Origin: Paragorgia papillata
Taxonomy: Eukaryota; Cnidaria; Anthozoa; Scleralcyonacea; Coralliidae
Assembly (NCBI GenBank): GCA_035771165.1
Contig: JAWNZC010000322.1
Span: forward strand, 8,686,001-8,750,000
Length of the DNA stretch: 64,000 nucleotides
Direction of reading: 5' to 3'
Shown one piece after another: positions 1 through 8,923 of this stretch. The notes below the pieces were generated by a model. That model did no database searches. It was given only the letters and a program-made list of their open reading frames with translations, and had not been told where the DNA came from. Numbering within the stretch: the first letter of the stretch is position 1; each line of letters begins with the position of its first letter. The translations under genes were made by a program, and so were the position numbers.

Positions 1-56
1 CAACGTTTTTCAACTTTCAACGCAACAAAGTTGCGTTGAAAGTTGAAGAAAAATGT
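1..56. repeat. Hairpin-forming inverted repeat
   Basis: Positions 11-26 and 30-45 are perfect reverse complements (16-bp arms, 3-nt loop). Pairing extends imperfectly into the flanks back to about position 1. It looks like a short palindromic MITE or a TIR remnant at the window edge. No gene is associated with it. Confidence 0.7.
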
Positions 57-265
57 TGCCCGTATTACCTCACCTTTAAACAGCTTATATCTTAAAGATT
101 GCTGATAAATCCGAACAATTAGATGTGTGAATTGAATAAGTCGTATATTTTCGGCTCGCGTTGTAAATGCCCACACAGTTCGACCACTCATATTTGTATA
201 TATTACATATACACTATAACACACTGCATACAAGGTTAGACCCACAAAATATGTACTGAAAATAC

Positions 266-412
266 CGTTTTCGACAACCGTCTTTCCAAAACCTCGAACA
301 GTCCATTCAATAGTAGGTAATGGTCGGCCTTCAGCGGCACATTGCAGTTCCAGTTTATCACCAAATCTTACTGTTTTTGACTGAGAGTAATCGTTTATAA
401 AAGCCTCATCAC
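266..412 (-). CDS. Ig-like (I-set) domain exon, probable
   Basis: Read on the minus strand from an AG acceptor at 413-414, the frame encodes an I-set immunoglobulin half-domain: a turn with RFGDKLELQC, then a GRPLPTIEW segment, giving the conserved Cys and Trp of the B and C strands. The exon begins with two bases of a codon (phase 1), which matches the donor phase of the EGF exon just upstream in transcription (510-629). The two would join directly as an EGF-Ig arrangement, as in many extracellular matrix or receptor proteins. The 3' boundary is uncertain: I placed it at a GT near 264-265, because the open frame beyond becomes hydrophobic and unlike Ig. The second Ig Cys would lie in a further exon outside the window. 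Confidence 0.55.
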
Positions 413-509
413 CTTATCAAAAAAATATTGTAAAAATAATTCAGACGTTTTTAAGAGATGCTGCAAAAGACAAACGTAAAAACTGCATTCGAATTTAATA
501 AGTATTTAC

Positions 510-629
510 CTTTACACGATATCTTGCCATCTCCCTTAAAGCCTTCTTTACAAGTGCAAGTAAAACTTCCAACGGTATTATTACAGTTAGCATGCTTGTG
601 GCAGTTTTGTTTACTACATTCATTGATAT
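510..629 (-). CDS. Calcium-binding EGF-like domain exon
   Basis: A 120-bp exon bounded on the minus strand by a TTTTAG acceptor and a G|GTAAAT donor, phase 1 at both ends. It encodes one cbEGF module of about 40 residues: DINEC at the start (calcium-binding consensus D-x-N/D-E-C), six cysteines, and a GSFTCTC segment containing the aromatic residue expected in cbEGF. Such modules occur in secreted or membrane-anchored matrix and signalling proteins. It is followed downstream by the Ig-like exon. The whole protein cannot be named from one module. It is more divergent from the EGF exons at 24-41 kb than those are from each other. Confidence 0.85.
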
Positions 630-1786
630 CTAAAACGAGCAAACAAAGTAAGGAATCCTTGAGTATGAATCGAGCTATAATAAATGCAAAACCAAACGAA
701 TTTCTGCATGTGGGCAACATAGCAATGTTACTAGAAAGACATACACGCAACAACCCCTCGCCCGCTTCTACATGAGTTTTTGTAAATACCCCCTGATTAG
801 AAAACGTTAATGCAACCCCTTCCCCCCCCTGCGCTCTTTTTCGACTCTTGTCAGAATATTTGAAATTGAAAACTGTTTAACTCTAATTTTTTAAAGAGAA
901 AGGCAACGAAGAGCAAAGAAAAATTTAAGGATGATATTTCGCCGTAAAAATTAATGAGATAAACAAAATTAATTGCATGTCGCATCCAGGCTTTGAACTC
1001 GATCAGGCTACTGAAGCAGGCGTCAAAATTTTATCAAAAATGTTTACAAAGGACATTGCTACTCTAGAGAGCAGTTTTCACCTACATGTTAATAAATATT
1101 TCAACATGCAGCATTTGTACGTTTTACCGAGAAAAAAAATTGTTTCTTTTTCTATTTTTACGCCAAATTATAAACAAGCTACGCTAAGTCACAAGTGGTT
1201 TTACAATAAGAAAACTATTTAAAAAAAGATAAGACAGCAGTCACAGGTAAAAAATACAACGGGCATTGGCAAGCAAAAACATGCAATGGATATGATACGT
1301 TTAAAATACTTCAAGGACACACAAAATAGAAAACAACGAACAGTTTTGCTAGTAACTGCGAGCAACTGCTCTATTATTGCGTCAGTCGGCTGCTCGGTTA
1401 TTGCGTCAGTCGTCGTGTTTGTTTAAGTTTATAATTTATTCTTGCATTCTTGACAATAGAAAATAACTCTTTTCGTCGAGATTCAATTTTGCCTTGTTTG
1501 TCTGAGTTTTGCCCTATAAATAGTAATCTATTCTAACTACACTCCTGCTCTCATAGGCTTACGGGAGGAGAGTTAGGGAGATGCGAGCCCTGTCGCCGGA
1601 TTACGCCTCCCAGGCTGGTAAACCCTGTAGAGTTCTAAGCAGGCCATACCCCACCCATACCCTAATCACCCGTAACTTATTCCCAAAACTAACCCCTCAA
1701 AACCCACATCTCAAATCTTACACGTCAGACAGGAACTAATTAATTGAATACAGGAGACCCGGTTCCCCCAAAACTTTACATCGTTC
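630..1786. other. Intronic/intergenic DNA, no gene seen
   Basis: AT-rich sequence lying between the EGF exon and the DIRS-like element. Short ORFs here (for example 977-1222) have no recognisable domain or codon pattern. The GC-richer stretch at about 1540-1780 probably belongs to the terminal part of the DIRS-like element, but I could not identify its terminal repeat. Confidence 0.5.
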
Positions 1787-3002
1787 TCAAAAGAAAGGCG
1801 TAAAACCAACTAAATTGTCACATCGATGAAAACAAGCTCCCAAGACCTCGGCTGGAACACGCCCCGCCTCCGCTAAAGTACTGGCAACGAGTTTATCAGA
1901 TGTGTCAGCGGCAGAAAAGACTTTACCCATCTGGGTATAATGGTCTACCATGACCGTAGAACACCACCCAATATGCCTTGCAATATCGTCCTTGGACGCC
2001 CCTAGCATCCCAAGAAGGATCGCGGTCCCGCCCCGGAAACCATGCATCGTCTCGTTCGTATATATGTTCAAAGCTTTTAAATAAGTAACCAGCCTGGCCT
2101 GTGCCGCAGACACCAAATATGGAGAACTGGAGACGGTTGTTTTCTTCGTCGTCGTGCGGAAAAGAAATCCATTGCCCAGATTAATTTGCATGGCGGAGCA
2201 CAGTGCACGATAGAATTTTAAATTTTCCACCGGGCAGATGGCGGGGTTTTGCACTGGTTGTATCGAAACCGGTCTAGTACGACTTCCTCTCAAGGTTTTC
2301 CCCACGCGTTGGTGAATAAGCAAGCTGTTACCGTTCGGGTGAAAGAAGTGTCCGCAAATACCGAATAATTTGATGAAACTTATCAAAGAAAATAGGTGTA
2401 GCCTGGCGAGGGGATATCCTGGCTTCCGACTGCTCCGCTTGAATCGACTTAAGATACTGTTTCACCGAAAAGTGCGCGGCAGGATTACCCCCACCTGAAC
2501 GTACATCATAATCACCCGCGCGGTCCAAGCTATTAAAAATAGCTCGAAGTTTCCCGATAGTGGAGTCGACAGTGCCTGCCGCGAGACGCGAAGGACAATC
2601 GCACGGTTCTTTAACTCTAGAGCCCAGGAACTTGCAATCACGCCGGTGGACTTTTGTGCGCCCCTTGTTGTCCTTCCAGACGAGAAAACGAATCACATCT
2701 TTCGGTGAGCAGGTAAAAAGTGTCATGGGTGGGTGGAGCGCACCAAGAAACGTCTGGAGGTCGATCTCCAACTGCGACTTTTGACGGCCATATCTGGATA
2801 ACAACCTTGCTGACTCAAGGTCATCTATCCGTTTATCAATCTCGTTTATGTCCAGTCTAACTCGCTTGGCAGGTGAAGACGCAAAACTACGACCAACTGG
2901 ACGTTGAGCGCCACCACACGTCTGACAAAACGCAGCACAATCGTCGTTTGGATAACGGCAATTGCGACAAACCTTAGCGGGACGCGAAATCCTTGGAACC
3001 CC
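1787..3002 (-). pseudogene. DIRS-like tyrosine recombinase (YR), frameshifted
   Basis: The segment starts at an AG acceptor (3003-3004) after a pyrimidine-rich tract and opens in phase 0. Residues near the start form a small zinc-ribbon-like cysteine cluster (CRNC ... CQTC), followed by a helical region and then the catalytic domain. The C-terminal half (2386-1787) has GKTLRGSRT, then HGFRGGTA, HIGW and the nucleophile region VDHYTQM, i.e. H-x-x-R, H-x-x-W and Y of the tyrosine recombinase fold. The two halves lie in different frames (break near 2328-2386), and the region that should hold the first catalytic Arg is missing or scrambled, so this copy is probably inactive. The enzyme would integrate a circular cDNA without making a target duplication. 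Confidence 0.85.
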
Positions 3003-3030
3003 CTAAACAAAGAAGACGAGGTAGGAAAAC

Positions 3031-5178
3031 CTACGAGACTGTTAACATCCTAAAGGCCCAAAGGTCCCAGCCCAGAGGTCTAGACTCAAAACTTCCACCG
3101 CGTGTTGGGTAAGACAAAACACCAGATTGAGCCTTCGAACCCAAACAAACTTTATCTAAAGCACGCCCATTGACCAATGCCCACCAAAACCGGCGCGGAA
3201 AAACATCGGGAAGAACAATAGTAAATCTGCCACCGGTAGCAAATAAAAAACGGAGGACCGGGCCGATCATCGGTACTGGCGGAAACACGTACGCGTTATC
3301 AGTTGCTTGCAAAGTTTGCGCAAATAAATTAACCCCAGCGGAGTTCGGTGTTGGCCAAGGGGGAAAAATGACGGAGTGGAATGCCATCTGGATCAGGATG
3401 TACGTTTGAGTCAAGAGACATAAGGTCCACCGTATGAGGCCCCCAGCGAAGCTGGAGATCCTGCCAGGATTGGTGAGCAAGCATACAATCGGCATCAGAC
3501 AGAGCTCTGGACGGTAGGTCAGCCAAATTCTCTTTGGAAGGCACGTGGCACAAGGTGAGCCCAATATTCGCGCGTAATGACAACTCAAATATGGATTCGA
3601 TGACCCCCGTGAGATTGGCGCTCTTACCCCCCTGATTCTTCCACGCCTTGACAAGGGTAAGACTGTCCGTGTGTGCATCGATGCGACAATTGGATAGGGA
3701 TTGAGCAGCAACAGAGAGGGTGCTCAACAAAGCGCGAGCTTCCTTAACCACGATTGGCTGGAGTTGATCTACTGGCTTCCAATAATCTCGGAGCGTGATA
3801 GGCTCCCCATCAAGGGGAAAAACCACACACCCCCAGCCAGAGTCGGAGGCATCGGCAAAAAATTTAAGCACCAGATGCCGCTCGTCAAACCATGGAAGAT
3901 GTCCTCGCCAAGTATCAAGAAATCTCCAATAGATGATTTGTGCACGCAACGCTCCGGTGATTTTAATGGATGCACCAGGCCTCTTTGCATGTGACCCAAT
4001 GGCTCGATAAATAACCCTTGTATACAAACGCGCAGCTGGAACCACGATAGCAAAAGACGTCGTTTTGCCGGCAAAACGCTGTAATAACTGAAGATCAACC
4101 TCACTTTTGGATAGGATTTCTTCCCGTAGCATTCGAAACTTCTCTTTTTTGTCATCCGGCAAAATGAAAGCCATAAGCAAGGTATTAAAGAGGACTTTGA
4201 AAGGGCCGTGGTGTAACCAAGTGTCGTGAGCACATACGTAACAATATACGCTGCGGCTTCAGCTCTTTGAACATCAGACCAGGGGCATCCAGAGGTCGTA
4301 ACCAACTGGCCGTTGTGTCTGTCGTCAATATACTGGCTACAGGGGACTCCGAGGGTTCGGATATAACTAGTCGCGACCAAGCCGGTGGAGTGGTACACAT
4401 ATGCACTGGCCTTCCATCCAAACGGTAATGATGCATATACAAAATAACAACCGTCCCAAGATAACCCGAACATCGTTCTACTAGAACTGGTAAGCATGAG
4501 ATGATCGTAGCCACTCTTGTCGTCACAAACGGTCTGATAATGATGTCGACCAACGTATCGCGGAAGGTCGGGTAAATAATCGAGCGAAAATGGTAGGTCA
4601 CGGATCCACAGGTTAAGAAACCGTTCATCGTGACACATCCGGGGTTTAGATGGCTCAACAGTAATTGGCATGACTAAATGCGGAGGCTGAACTTGGCCAA
4701 TGCGGCCCCAAAATACCAAAGATCCGGTGCGTACCCTTTCCCTGATGGTTGAATCGATAAAATCCTTAAATTGCTGACATGATTGACTATTCGGAAACTG
4801 TCGCTGAGGCGGATAGGGTGAATCGAAGTACTGGCCGGCAAATGTTCCTTTATAAGGCTGAAAGTATCTCCAAACATCAACTCCATTGCGAATGAAGGAC
4901 AGCACTTCCGGCGCTCCACCTGCCGGGACAATTTTCTCCCACTCATCGTAATGATGGTGTAGCTCCCCCGGTACGAAAAACGAAGGGTCACGAAAGATCA
5001 CCTCCCTTGGGCTGGCTAAGACTTTGCTACTGGACACCATACGTGGAGAAGGTCTGGGGCCGACAATAGTAGTAGGCGAACCCTGCCAATCGCACCATTG
5101 GACACTCGGTCTCGGGTGGTTTTTTCTATAAAACAACTGCGCGTTGTGGATTCTCTGACGCTTTGTCGCGGGAAGATC
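3031..5178 (-). pseudogene. DIRS-like reverse transcriptase / RNase H / methyltransferase-like polyprotein, frameshifted
   Basis: It begins at an AG acceptor (5179-5180) after a tract of pyrimidines. An in-frame TAG is formed by the acceptor itself, so the frame opens only at the splice site. RT motifs include VCDDKSGYDH, SLPFGWKAS and SQYIDDRH, the YIDD-R box typical of DIRS. RNase H follows (FADASDSGWG, DAHTDSLTLVKAW, SKENLADLPSR). A C-terminal segment (NAYVFPPVPMIGPVLRFL, then TIVLPDVFPRRFWW) resembles the methyltransferase-like tail of DIRS polyproteins. Two frame breaks are visible, near 4180 (with a small deletion between RT and RNase H) and near 3370, so the copy is dead. It ends 28 bp before the YR acceptor. 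Confidence 0.88.
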
Positions 5179-5777
5179 CTAAGGGAAGGAAAACTGGGTA
5201 AGCCCAAAGCAAAAACCCGACCCGAAACCACTGAAAGATCGCCCACTCCACTGCCGGCCCCAGGCAACCCCGAGGGGCATAAAAGGCATTAGTCGCCCGC
5301 ACCTGGGTCCAGCAACGGACAGGCAAAGAATGTGGGAGTGAACAAAAATCCCAGAAAAGTAAAAAAAACAAAAACATTAAAACAACGCTACAACAGATAA
5401 GCGGTACAGGAAGATATAGTTGATTACCAAACGTTGCTGTAGAAAGTCCCCATCCCATTTCACCGCAAAAACGACAAGCGAATAAATATACATGGACGTA
5501 AATGCACGCAACGTAGATGAGTCTTGGTAACGCTAAGCTCTAAATGGACCGGTATTCAAACCAAAGGTGCATATTTGCCCCACGCGAAACCAACTTGTTT
5601 CGCTTGGAAAATAATATCAGAGACATATAAGACCTCACTTCGATATGCCGCTCGAAAAACAAAAGAAACAAACAACACAAGGATCGCAATGCATGAAATA
5701 TTTATTATCACAATAAAGTAACACAAACGAGCAAAACAATCACCGGTATTACGACCGATAGACACATTAACGAAAAA
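5179..5777. other. Spacer between Gag and RT in the DIRS-like element
   Basis: Non-coding on the minus strand apart from a pyrimidine-rich tract ending in TTCCCTTAG at 5179 that fits a 3' splice site for the RT segment. ORFs across it in other frames are shadows. Confidence 0.5.
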
Positions 5778-6211
5778 TCACATAGTTTTCCTTGAGGGGC
5801 AGTGCCTTTGAAAATGTCCCTGGAGACCACAACTAAAACACACTATGCCGGAACTACCACGACTTGAACCCCCACCCGATGCCCGACCCCGTGACTGGCG
5901 ACGATATGGTTGCATAAGAAGCTGATGGGAACTTTTAGTCATCTTCGCGATGGTCGAAGCAACACTTGTCTCCTCCTTCGTGCCCAGCAATCTAATAATT
6001 ATATCGCCATACTCCGCACGAAAAATCAAAGGTCTTGTCTGACGCAGTAAAGCTTCGAATTCCGCGGCCTTCGGATGGCCTGCACACCTAGCCCGATCGG
6101 ACAAGCTCTGAAGCGCCGCAGATATCATCGTTGGATCCCGGAGTCTCGTTGGCGCAGAGGCTAATTGACGAACAAATTGAAGCGCAGCATCAACGCCTCC
6201 GGAAACAGGCC
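5778..6211 (-). pseudogene. DIRS-like Gag, distal part (split by Polinton)
   Basis: Open frame ending at 5778 with a single CCHC zinc knuckle near the C-terminus (CFSCGLQGHFQRHC, C-x2-C-x4-H-x4-C), preceded by an Arg/Gly/Ser-rich stretch, as in nucleic-acid-binding Gag proteins. Upstream the frame stays open to 6211, where the Polinton target duplication lies. On the far side of the Polinton the same frame resumes at 20245-20305 with a coiled-coil heptad segment. The protein would package the element RNA. This copy is broken by the insertion. Confidence 0.8.
6206..6211. repeat. Polinton target-site duplication, left copy
   Basis: CAGGCC directly precedes the element terminus AGTAGATAAC and recurs at 20245-20250 directly after the inverted terminus. 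A 6-bp duplication is the expected size for Maverick/Polinton integrases. Confidence 0.92.
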
Positions 6212-6274
6212 AGTAGATAACCCCCCCCCCCCCATATAGTGTCCAAAGGGATGCCGCCTCATTAATATTCAGCG

Positions 6275-6306
6275 TGACTCACGCACCGTGACTCACGCAT
6301 GACTCA
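6275..6306 (+). promoter_or_regulatory. Three clustered AP-1-type (TGACTCA) sites in the left TIR
   Basis: TGACTCA occurs three times in 32 bp, each followed by CGC and two of them preceded by CG, giving near-palindromes such as GCGTGACTCACGC. This is the consensus for bZIP factors of the Fos/Jun, CNC and Maf groups. The cluster lies about 50-85 bp upstream of a TATA box and points into the element. Confidence 0.7.
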
Positions 6307-6357
6307 CGCCTGTGACATGATTGGGCAAGATTGGAATAATTATAGTATACATGAAGC

Positions 6358-6365
6358 TATATAAG
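6358..6365 (+). promoter_or_regulatory. TATA box at the inner edge of the left TIR
   Basis: TATATAAG lies at the inner end of the TIR, 113 bp upstream of the first ATG of the GRF zinc-finger gene (6478), consistent with a core promoter reading inward. The mirror copy at 20094-20101 faces the polymerase gene. Confidence 0.65.
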
Positions 6366-6477
6366 CTCGGACATTACGATGTTAGGATTACACCTGGTCT
6401 GGTCATCTGTACTTGTTCGAGACTTTAGAGAAGGATTGGAACGTTTTTGAAAGCATTAGAAATTCTACCGTCGCACA

Positions 6478-7110
6478 ATGGAATGTTTACACGGTGAACC
6501 TGCATCTTCGACAATTACACAGAAGGGTACGTTTTGGTTTTGTGGACAGAAACCTAGTTGCGAGTTCTTTTGCCCAGAAGAAGATTGCTACATGTTTGGA
6601 AAAGCCGTAGCCTCCTTCCATGAAAGTGGATGTATACATCCAAGGTGCTATGGCCATGGACGACTAGCACAAATGCGAATGGTTAAAGATAAGATGAAGG
6701 AAAGTTACGGGAGACCATACTTTGTTTGCTGCGAACGAGGAAATCCCTGTTCGTTTTGGCAATGGGCTGATGTCTTCGAGGGTATCAAACCAATGTGTCG
6801 ACATGGTCTGATTTGTCGTACTAGCAAAGTCAAGAAAGAGGGTGACAACCAAGGTCGTCTGTTTTACTCGTGTCCCAACGAGAGAGAAAACTGCTGTGAC
6901 TTTTTCGAATGGAAACCGGAAGAAGATCCCCTTGAACCATTCTCCACTGTTCTGTTTAGTATGCCACCATCTTACAGATATACAGTCAAAAAGACTGGAG
7001 AGACATTCACGAGCCATGAAACTGATCATAAGAAAGCCTACGAAAAGTACCTTTTTCAAAAGTCGGTAAATGACTTGACTATAGACTTGGAAAAACTGAA
7101 CATTTGCTGA
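6478..7110 (+). CDS. Triple GRF-type zinc-finger protein (Polinton accessory)
   Basis: A 210-residue protein with three cysteine/histidine modules of the GRF type (C-x-H, then G-R/T-x-F-x-x-C, then C-x-F-F/W-x-W). Module 1 is at about residues 3-31 (GTFWFCGQKPSCEFF), module 2 at about 57-97 (GRPYFVCCERGNPCSFWQW) and module 3 at about 107-148 (GRLFYSCPNERENCCDFFEW). GRF fingers bind single-stranded DNA in cellular proteins such as TOP3A, NEIL3 and APE2, so a role in replication or repair of element DNA is a reasonable inference. It is the first gene after the left TIR and is probably driven by the TIR promoter. An AATAAA-type signal follows at about 7143. The start is the first ATG of the frame. 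No enzymatic domain accompanies the fingers. Confidence 0.8.
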   Translation: MECLHGEPASSTITQKGTFWFCGQKPSCEFFCPEEDCYMFGKAVASFHESGCIHPRCYGHGRLAQMRMVKDKMKESYGRPYFVCCERGNPCSFWQWADVFEGIKPMCRHGLICRTSKVKKEGDNQGRLFYSCPNERENCCDFFEWKPEEDPLEPFSTVLFSMPPSYRYTVKKTGETFTSHETDHKKAYEKYLFQKSVNDLTIDLEKLNIC

Positions 7111-7171
7111 ACATGTATAATTTTGTATTCTAATTATCTATCTAATAAATATATGTTTATACCGGACTCTT

Positions 7172-7205
7172 TTGTGATTCATTTATCTCCAACTTTGGTC
7201 GTGTG
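7172..7205 (+). promoter_or_regulatory. Repeated upstream motif of Polinton early-half genes
   Basis: A stretch of the form CATTTAtCTCcAACtTT followed by GTGTGAACA precedes the Bcl-2-like ORF. A diverged copy at about 7648-7680 ends directly at the ATG of the next small ORF. A GTGT-CATTTGTGT stretch at about 8896-8910 precedes the capsid gene at 8924, but the resemblance is weaker. Probably a shared promoter or leader element. Confidence 0.4.
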
Positions 7206-7239
7206 AACACTAATTGTTATAGACCAATACGCATACGCT

Positions 7240-7614
7240 ATGGATACAATTTTTGATGAATTAAAACAACATAACATTGATATCGATAAAGATACGTTAT
7301 CATTTTATATTCAGACATGTCTTGACGATCATCGACACCTGTTTGATAGTTTTAGCGATCAATTAGATCGTGTGAACCTTCATCATATCTATGAAGAAAT
7401 GGATCTAAATAATTTTGGAAGAATAGTCGCTTATCTCGCTTTCGTGTACAGAGTTAGCGATTCGTACGATAACCAAACGGTTCGAGATGCCGTTCGACGA
7501 ACGGTGAATGATTTCCACAACGTAGATTTATCACAATACAAGAGGCGTAAGAATTCTTCGTTACGAATGCTTGGTCAACTGTTCCAGAGATTAATATATG
7601 CATATATCGCCTGA
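7240..7614 (+). CDS. Bcl-2-like protein with BH1 motif (Polinton accessory)
   Basis: A 124-residue, largely helical protein. Residues 58-68 (NFGRIVAYLAF) closely match the BH1 signature of Bcl-2 proteins (N-W-G-R-I-V-A-F). The context also fits: about 20 residues before it is an F-x-x-F-x-x-Q-L helix, then a short amphipathic helix (HHIYEEM), and after BH1 a helix spaced like Bcl-2 alpha-6. BH2 is not evident, and the protein is shorter than typical Bcl-2 members. The last 20 residues are hydrophobic or amphipathic and could associate with membrane. Bcl-2 proteins act at mitochondria or ER to control apoptosis, and several DNA virus families carry them. An anti-apoptotic role is inferred from the motif alone. 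It lies between the GRF gene and the integrase on the same strand. Confidence 0.65.
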   Translation: MDTIFDELKQHNIDIDKDTLSFYIQTCLDDHRHLFDSFSDQLDRVNLHHIYEEMDLNNFGRIVAYLAFVYRVSDSYDNQTVRDAVRRTVNDFHNVDLSQYKRRKNSSLRMLGQLFQRLIYAYIA

Positions 7615-7679
7615 GTGTATATATATATTGCGTCGTTGCCTTTTTTCATTCATTTACCTCTAACCTTAATTGTGTGAAC

Positions 7680-7886
7680 ATGACTTGCTGTGGCGGTTTA
7701 CCACAAATAGCCCTTCGTAATATTTTTCGAAAGATTCGCTGCATCTCGGCGTGCTGTGGGGGGAAGATTGTGATACAGGCATCCGAATTAGATGGCGGAA
7801 CAGTACCTTCACGACCTGTATTACAACCCAAAAAGTCCGGCAAGTTTTGGCGGCGTAGATGCCTTATACCGTGTCGTAAAAAGTGA
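7680..7886 (+). CDS. Small cysteine-rich ORF overlapping the integrase start
   Basis: The ATG at 7680 sits immediately after the GTGTGAAC motif that also precedes the Bcl-2-like gene, which argues that it is a real start. The 68-residue product has paired cysteines (TCCGG and ACCGG) and a basic C-terminus ending CRKK. It overlaps the integrase ORF (7792) by 95 bp in another frame. The function is not recognised. It could instead be a leader ORF upstream of the integrase. Confidence 0.4.
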   Translation: MTCCGGLPQIALRNIFRKIRCISACCGGKIVIQASELDGGTVPSRPVLQPKKSGKFWRRRCLIPCRKK

Positions 7887-8874
7887 CGGAAAATTCCAGA
7901 TATCCCGAAACAAGATAAAAACATGGCTTAGGCAACAAGATACCTATACTTTGCATAAACCCGTACGACATATTTTCAAGCGAAATCGTGTTATTGTTGG
8001 AGCGATGGATGAACAATGGGAGGCGGATCTAGTAATTATGGGCTCGCTTAGTAAAACAAATAATGGTTATAAATACGTTTTAACTGTTATTGATGTATTG
8101 TCCAAATTTGCGTGGGTGGAACCATTAAAAACAAAGACTGCAGAGAGTCTGGTTAAAGCCTTTGAAAAGATACTAAAGAATGGAAGGAAGCCGGAAAAAC
8201 TTCATACCGATAAAGGAACAGAATTTACCAATAAACGTTTTCAAAAGCTACTGAAGGACAAACATATTCGATTTTTTACAACACACAACGATACCAAGGC
8301 ATCCATCGTTGAACGATTTAACCGAACCTTAAAGGGGAAAATGTGGAAATATTTTACAGCAAAGAATACGTTGAAATATACCGATGTACTACAAAAATTA
8401 GTATATTCCTACAACCATTCGAGACACCGTAGTATTGGGATGAGACCAGCTGATGTTAATCGAGAAAACGAAAGTATTGTATGGCAAAAACTGTATGGTG
8501 ATGAGTCCATCAAACCCATCAAATATAAATTCAACATTGATGACCAAGTTCGGATTAGCAAAGCAAGACGTACATTCAAGAAAGGCTACTTACCTAACTG
8601 GACCGAAGAGGTGTTCACCATCACGAAGCGAGTACCCAGACGACCGCCAGTGTACAAGATTGCTGATTATCACAGAGAAGAGTTACAAGGAACATTTTAC
8701 GAACAGGAATTGCAAAGAGTTACAAAGACAGATAGTGACTTTTATAGAATAGAAAGAGTAATTACGTCACGAATGCGTGGTAAACGTAGAGAATATCTTG
8801 TAAAATGGTTAGGCTACCCTGAAGATTTTAATTCCTGGGTGTCAGCCGATAATGTAAAAGATATAACGAAATAA
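7792..8874 (+). CDS. Polinton integrase (retroviral-type, DDE) with C-terminal chromodomain
   Basis: A 360-residue integrase. The catalytic core shows the first Asp in QWEADLV, the second in LHTDKGTEF and the Glu in SIVERFNRT, which is the D,D-35-E triad of the RNase H fold. The C-terminal 50 residues form a chromodomain (YRIERVI ... REYLVKWLGYPEDFNSW), which in other elements guides integration to modified histones. The short N-terminal region before the core lacks a clear HHCC zinc finger, so the true start may lie upstream or be spliced. It catalyses insertion of the linear element and generates the 6-bp TSD seen at both ends. An AATAAA overlaps the stop region. Confidence 0.95.
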   Translation: MAEQYLHDLYYNPKSPASFGGVDALYRVVKSDGKFQISRNKIKTWLRQQDTYTLHKPVRHIFKRNRVIVGAMDEQWEADLVIMGSLSKTNNGYKYVLTVIDVLSKFAWVEPLKTKTAESLVKAFEKILKNGRKPEKLHTDKGTEFTNKRFQKLLKDKHIRFFTTHNDTKASIVERFNRTLKGKMWKYFTAKNTLKYTDVLQKLVYSYNHSRHRSIGMRPADVNRENESIVWQKLYGDESIKPIKYKFNIDDQVRISKARRTFKKGYLPNWTEEVFTITKRVPRRPPVYKIADYHREELQGTFYEQELQRVTKTDSDFYRIERVITSRMRGKRREYLVKWLGYPEDFNSWVSADNVKDITK

Positions 8875-8923
8875 AAATGTGTGTATTTTACAATTTGTGT
8901 TCATTTGTGTATTATTCTTCGAC

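Larger units (their letters stand above)
6212..6366 (+). repeat. Polinton left TIR
   Basis: About 153-155 bp that match 20092-20244 in reverse complement, apart from the C-run length. It holds three AP-1-type heptamers (6275-6281, 6289-6295, 6300-6306), two ATTGG (inverted CCAAT) boxes and a TATATAAG box at 6358-6365. Confidence 0.95.

Noticed and set aside
3031..3711. A separate gene on the minus strand
   Set aside because: Only its 3' half is real, and it is the frame-shifted C-terminal tail of the DIRS RT polyprotein.
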